Positions 5,496-7,459 of a DNA stretch of 7,459 bases are shown in pieces. Position numbers and translations under genes: made by a program. The notes below the pieces were generated by a model. It was not told the DNA's origin. It saw nothing but the letters and a program-made list of their open reading frames with translations, and made no database searches. Origin of the DNA: Capsulimonas sp039928515 (GTDB taxonomy: Bacteria; Armatimonadota; Armatimonadia; Armatimonadales; Capsulimonadaceae); the NCBI RefSeq assembly GCF_039928515.1, contig NZ_JBDSSZ010000372.1. One strand, 5' to 3'. Position 1 is the stretch's first letter. Each line of letters begins with the position of its first letter.

Positions 5496-7382
5496 ATGAG
5501 AAACGCTGCTGTTTTACTCTTAGCGATCGCGGCGCTGCTGGCGAGCGCCACGGTCGCGAATGCGCAGTTCGTGGGCGTCACCTGCGGCTGGAACTACTCC
5601 AACGACCTTTCGGGGCCAAATACGGGGATGGCGAATACGCCCCAGTTCAATCCGGACCCCGCCAATCCCAATCGAACATGGGACGAATGGGCCGAAGAGC
5701 TGGGCGCGAGCGGCGTCGATTTCGTTTGTCCGAACCTGCGCGGCTCTTTTCCCGAGACCGGCCTGAGCCCGACTTTGATCACGCCGTTGATCACGGCGCT
5801 CAACAACCGTGGCTTAAACGACCGGATCAAACTGGCGATCTTCGACGACAACGCCAGCTCCTGGTCGGCGCAGTGGAACGAGGCGAACGGCCGCGGATTT
5901 GGCAACGCGCTGCCCTTCGATATCAGCGTCAGCGCCAATTGGAAGTACCTGTGGGACTACAATTACAAGCTGTTCTATCAGACGGTGCCGGACGCCAACC
6001 GATTCAAGATCAACGGACGCCCGGTCATCATCATCTGGACCGGGAATAGTTACTTTATTGGCAATATGCAGGGCAATATGTCCCAGGCGCTGCTGTATGT
6101 CCGTCAGCAATGCCAAAGCACGTTCGGCTTCAATCCCTATATCATCGTCTCCGGCGATACTCTGTCCAATGACACCACGTGCAACAATCCCGCAGTGATT
6201 GACGCGACCCAAAATTGGTTCAACCCCAGCCCCAGTGGAGCGCCCGGCTACACGATGACGAACTTCAACAGCACGCTGATCGGGGCGTGCTGCCCGCAGT
6301 ATCAAACGGCGTCGTTCGGGAACTGGGTGGATTCGAACCACGGCGTTCAATTAGACACGTCGCTGCAGAACACGCATGGCGCCGGGGCTTTAGTCACATT
6401 GATTGAAGGTTTTACGGACTGGGAAGAGAACGCGGCGCTGTTTCGCGCCCGCAATCTCGATCCAGCAGGGGCGGCGCTGGGCTACAGCTCCACGTATTAC
6501 GACTATCCGAACCAGCGTCTGAATATCGTGCGCAAGAACAGCAATAACCCGTTTCCGGCGGATCTCAAGGAGGAAATCGAAGGATGCGACACCTTTGGCG
6601 GCGGCGCCCGCAGCGGTCCCGCCAACTACTATCGAAACGGTCCAATCACCATCGAGACGACGGCCGACGCCGGCGGTGGCTTCGACGTTGGTAATATCCA
6701 GGCGAACCAATGGTTCGAATGGCAAGCCGTCCCCATCCAGGGCGCCAAGCACTTCCTGGTGCGTGTCGCCGCCACGACCGCCAGCAGCCGCCTGCATTTC
6801 GTGATTGACGGTTCGGTTAAGCCAAGCGTCACGTTGCCCAACACTGGAGGCTGGCAGAATTGGACGACGATCGACGCCGGCTCCTTCGGCTCCTACGCGA
6901 ACGGCTCCACGCACACGGTGCGCCTCGTCTGCGAGACCAGCGGCATGAACGTCAACTACTGGAAGCTCAGTGGAACGATCCCCGTCGGATCCACGATCAG
7001 CCTTCAGTCACGCGCGAACAATAAATACGTCACCGCCAGCGCTGCGGGAACGACCTCCCTGATCGCCAGCAGCACGACTGTTGGAACAGCGCAGCGATTT
7101 ATCGTGGTCGATATGGGCAACGGCTGCGTCGCCCTGCGCGCGCAAATCAATAATAACTATGTCTGCGCCGACAATGGGGGAGCAGCGGCGCTGATCAACA
7201 ACCGAACGTCCGCCGGCCTCTGGGAAACGTTCCAGTGGATCGAAAATACGGACGGATCGATCTCGCTCAAATCGAATTCCGATCAGGAGTTTGTCTGTGC
7301 GGAAAACGCCGGCGCCAATCCGCTGATCGCCAACCGGCCGGGGCATGGTCTCTGGGAAGGGTTCAACGTCACGATCCTTTAG
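5496..7382 (+). CDS. Secreted DUF5010-type protein with CBM6-like and fascin-like beta-trefoil domains
   Basis: A 628-residue exported multidomain protein, translated from ATG 5496 after AAGGAG (5485-5490). It lies 32 bases behind the previous gene with no terminator between, so the two are probably co-transcribed. Residues 1-23 are a signal peptide ending ANA. Residues 24 to about 362 resemble DUF5010, a TIM-barrel family thought to be GH-like; acidic residues in EGFTDWEEN (E304, D308, E310, E311) are candidates for the active site. Residues about 366-493 form a CBM6-like beta-sandwich, with GGFDVGNIQANQWFEW and W453/W456 as possible sugar-stacking residues. Residues 500-628 are a fascin-like beta-trefoil built from three repeats of about 40-45 residues (501-543, 544-588, 589-628), each with a (Y/F)V...LI core. 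The two binding modules suggest anchoring to insoluble or surface polysaccharide. Catalytic activity is not demonstrated for most DUF5010 proteins, so the enzyme call is tentative. Confidence 0.82.
   Translation: MRNAAVLLLAIAALLASATVANAQFVGVTCGWNYSNDLSGPNTGMANTPQFNPDPANPNRTWDEWAEELGASGVDFVCPNLRGSFPETGLSPTLITPLITALNNRGLNDRIKLAIFDDNASSWSAQWNEANGRGFGNALPFDISVSANWKYLWDYNYKLFYQTVPDANRFKINGRPVIIIWTGNSYFIGNMQGNMSQALLYVRQQCQSTFGFNPYIIVSGDTLSNDTTCNNPAVIDATQNWFNPSPSGAPGYTMTNFNSTLIGACCPQYQTASFGNWVDSNHGVQLDTSLQNTHGAGALVTLIEGFTDWEENAALFRARNLDPAGAALGYSSTYYDYPNQRLNIVRKNSNNPFPADLKEEIEGCDTFGGGARSGPANYYRNGPITIETTADAGGGFDVGNIQANQWFEWQAVPIQGAKHFLVRVAATTASSRLHFVIDGSVKPSVTLPNTGGWQNWTTIDAGSFGSYANGSTHTVRLVCETSGMNVNYWKLSGTIPVGSTISLQSRANNKYVTASAAGTTSLIASSTTVGTAQRFIVVDMGNGCVALRAQINNNYVCADNGGAAALINNRTSAGLWETFQWIENTDGSISLKSNSDQEFVCAENAGANPLIANRPGHGLWEGFNVTIL
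6996..7379 (+). repeat. Three internal protein repeats forming the beta-trefoil
   Basis: The last 128 codons of the DUF5010-type gene encode three related units. Each has an ISL/VAL strand, then a (Y/F)V(T/C)A turn, then LIASS, LINNR or LIANR. The second and third also share a GLWE(T/G)F ending, where the first has GTAQRF. The first unit is the most divergent and lacks the Trp of that motif. The similarity is at protein level and the DNA is not an exact repeat. Confidence 0.75.
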
Positions 7383-7395
7383 CAGCAGCGCCGAG

Positions 7396-7420
7396 AGAGT
7401 TTTGCTCTTATGCAAACTCT
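7396..7420 (+). terminator. Weak hairpin after the DUF5010-type gene, possible terminator
   Basis: AGAGTTTTGC (7396-7405) pairs with GCAAACTCT (7412-7420) around TCTTAT, with one bulged T. It lies 13 bases after the stop, where a terminator is expected, but no T-run follows on either strand. It may instead be an RNA-stabilising hairpin or part of the repeat-like sequence that follows. Confidence 0.35.
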
Positions 7421-7422
7421 AT

Positions 7423-7459
7423 GCCTGGCGAATAAATTCGCGGCTAGAAGTGCACGATG
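7423..7459. repeat. Candidate start of a dispersed palindromic intergenic repeat, cut by the window end
   Basis: GCGAAT-AA-ATTCGC (7428-7441) is a perfect 6-bp inverted repeat flanked by GCC (7423-7425) and GGC (7442-7444), which extend the stem across a two-base TG bulge. It is followed by TAGAAGTGCACGATG at the window end. The form, a short AATAAATT-centred palindrome then a CTAGAAGTGCACGA-like segment, resembles multi-copy intergenic hairpin repeats that I recall from several bacterial phyla. Copy number cannot be seen from this single partial copy. Confidence 0.4.

Noticed and set aside
1..7459. CRISPR array, tRNA, rRNA, insertion sequence or transposase
   Set aside because: No regularly spaced exact repeats, cloverleaf sequences, rRNA signatures or transposase-like proteins were seen on either strand.

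Overview
The window reads as chromosomal DNA from a free-living, moderately GC-rich bacterium, most likely an Armatimonadota member (Capsulimonas/Chthonomonas-like). The pointers are a type II pseudopilin-like protein of the DUF1559 style (GFTLIELLVVIAIIAILAAILFPVFAKAREKAR-type start, C-terminal H-x-DGH motif) sitting among secreted glycoside hydrolase-like genes. This assignment is inference from protein style; no rRNA or housekeeping marker is present.

Layout, all genes on the + strand. (1) 62-2788: a secreted 908-residue GH95-like/DUF5703-type glycosidase with a C-terminal CBM6/35-like domain, closed by a clear intrinsic terminator (2803-2834). (2) An AT-rich intergenic stretch carrying a textbook promoter (TTGACA, 17 bp, TATAAT) that drives a pseudopilin-like gene (3016-3870), closed by a 13-bp stem hairpin (3888-3919). 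(3) A probable two-gene operon, 3982-5463 and 5496-7382, spaced by 32 bases. It encodes a secreted GH71/GH99-like enzyme fused to a calcium-binding type beta/gamma-crystallin domain, then a secreted DUF5010-type TIM-barrel protein fused to a CBM6-like domain and a fascin-like beta-trefoil. (4) A short tail (7383-7459) with an imperfect hairpin and what looks like the first part of a dispersed intergenic palindromic repeat.

Taken together this is an extracellular glycan-degradation locus. Three different catalytic-type domains each carry a signal peptide and a different non-catalytic C-terminal module (CBM, crystallin, CBM plus trefoil), and a surface pseudopilin gene lies between them. The substrate cannot be read from the sequence. 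GH95 members act on alpha-L-fucosides or alpha-L-galactosides and GH99 members on alpha-mannosides, but these proteins are distant enough that either specificity is only a hypothesis. No transporter, regulator, mobile element, tRNA, rRNA or CRISPR array is visible.
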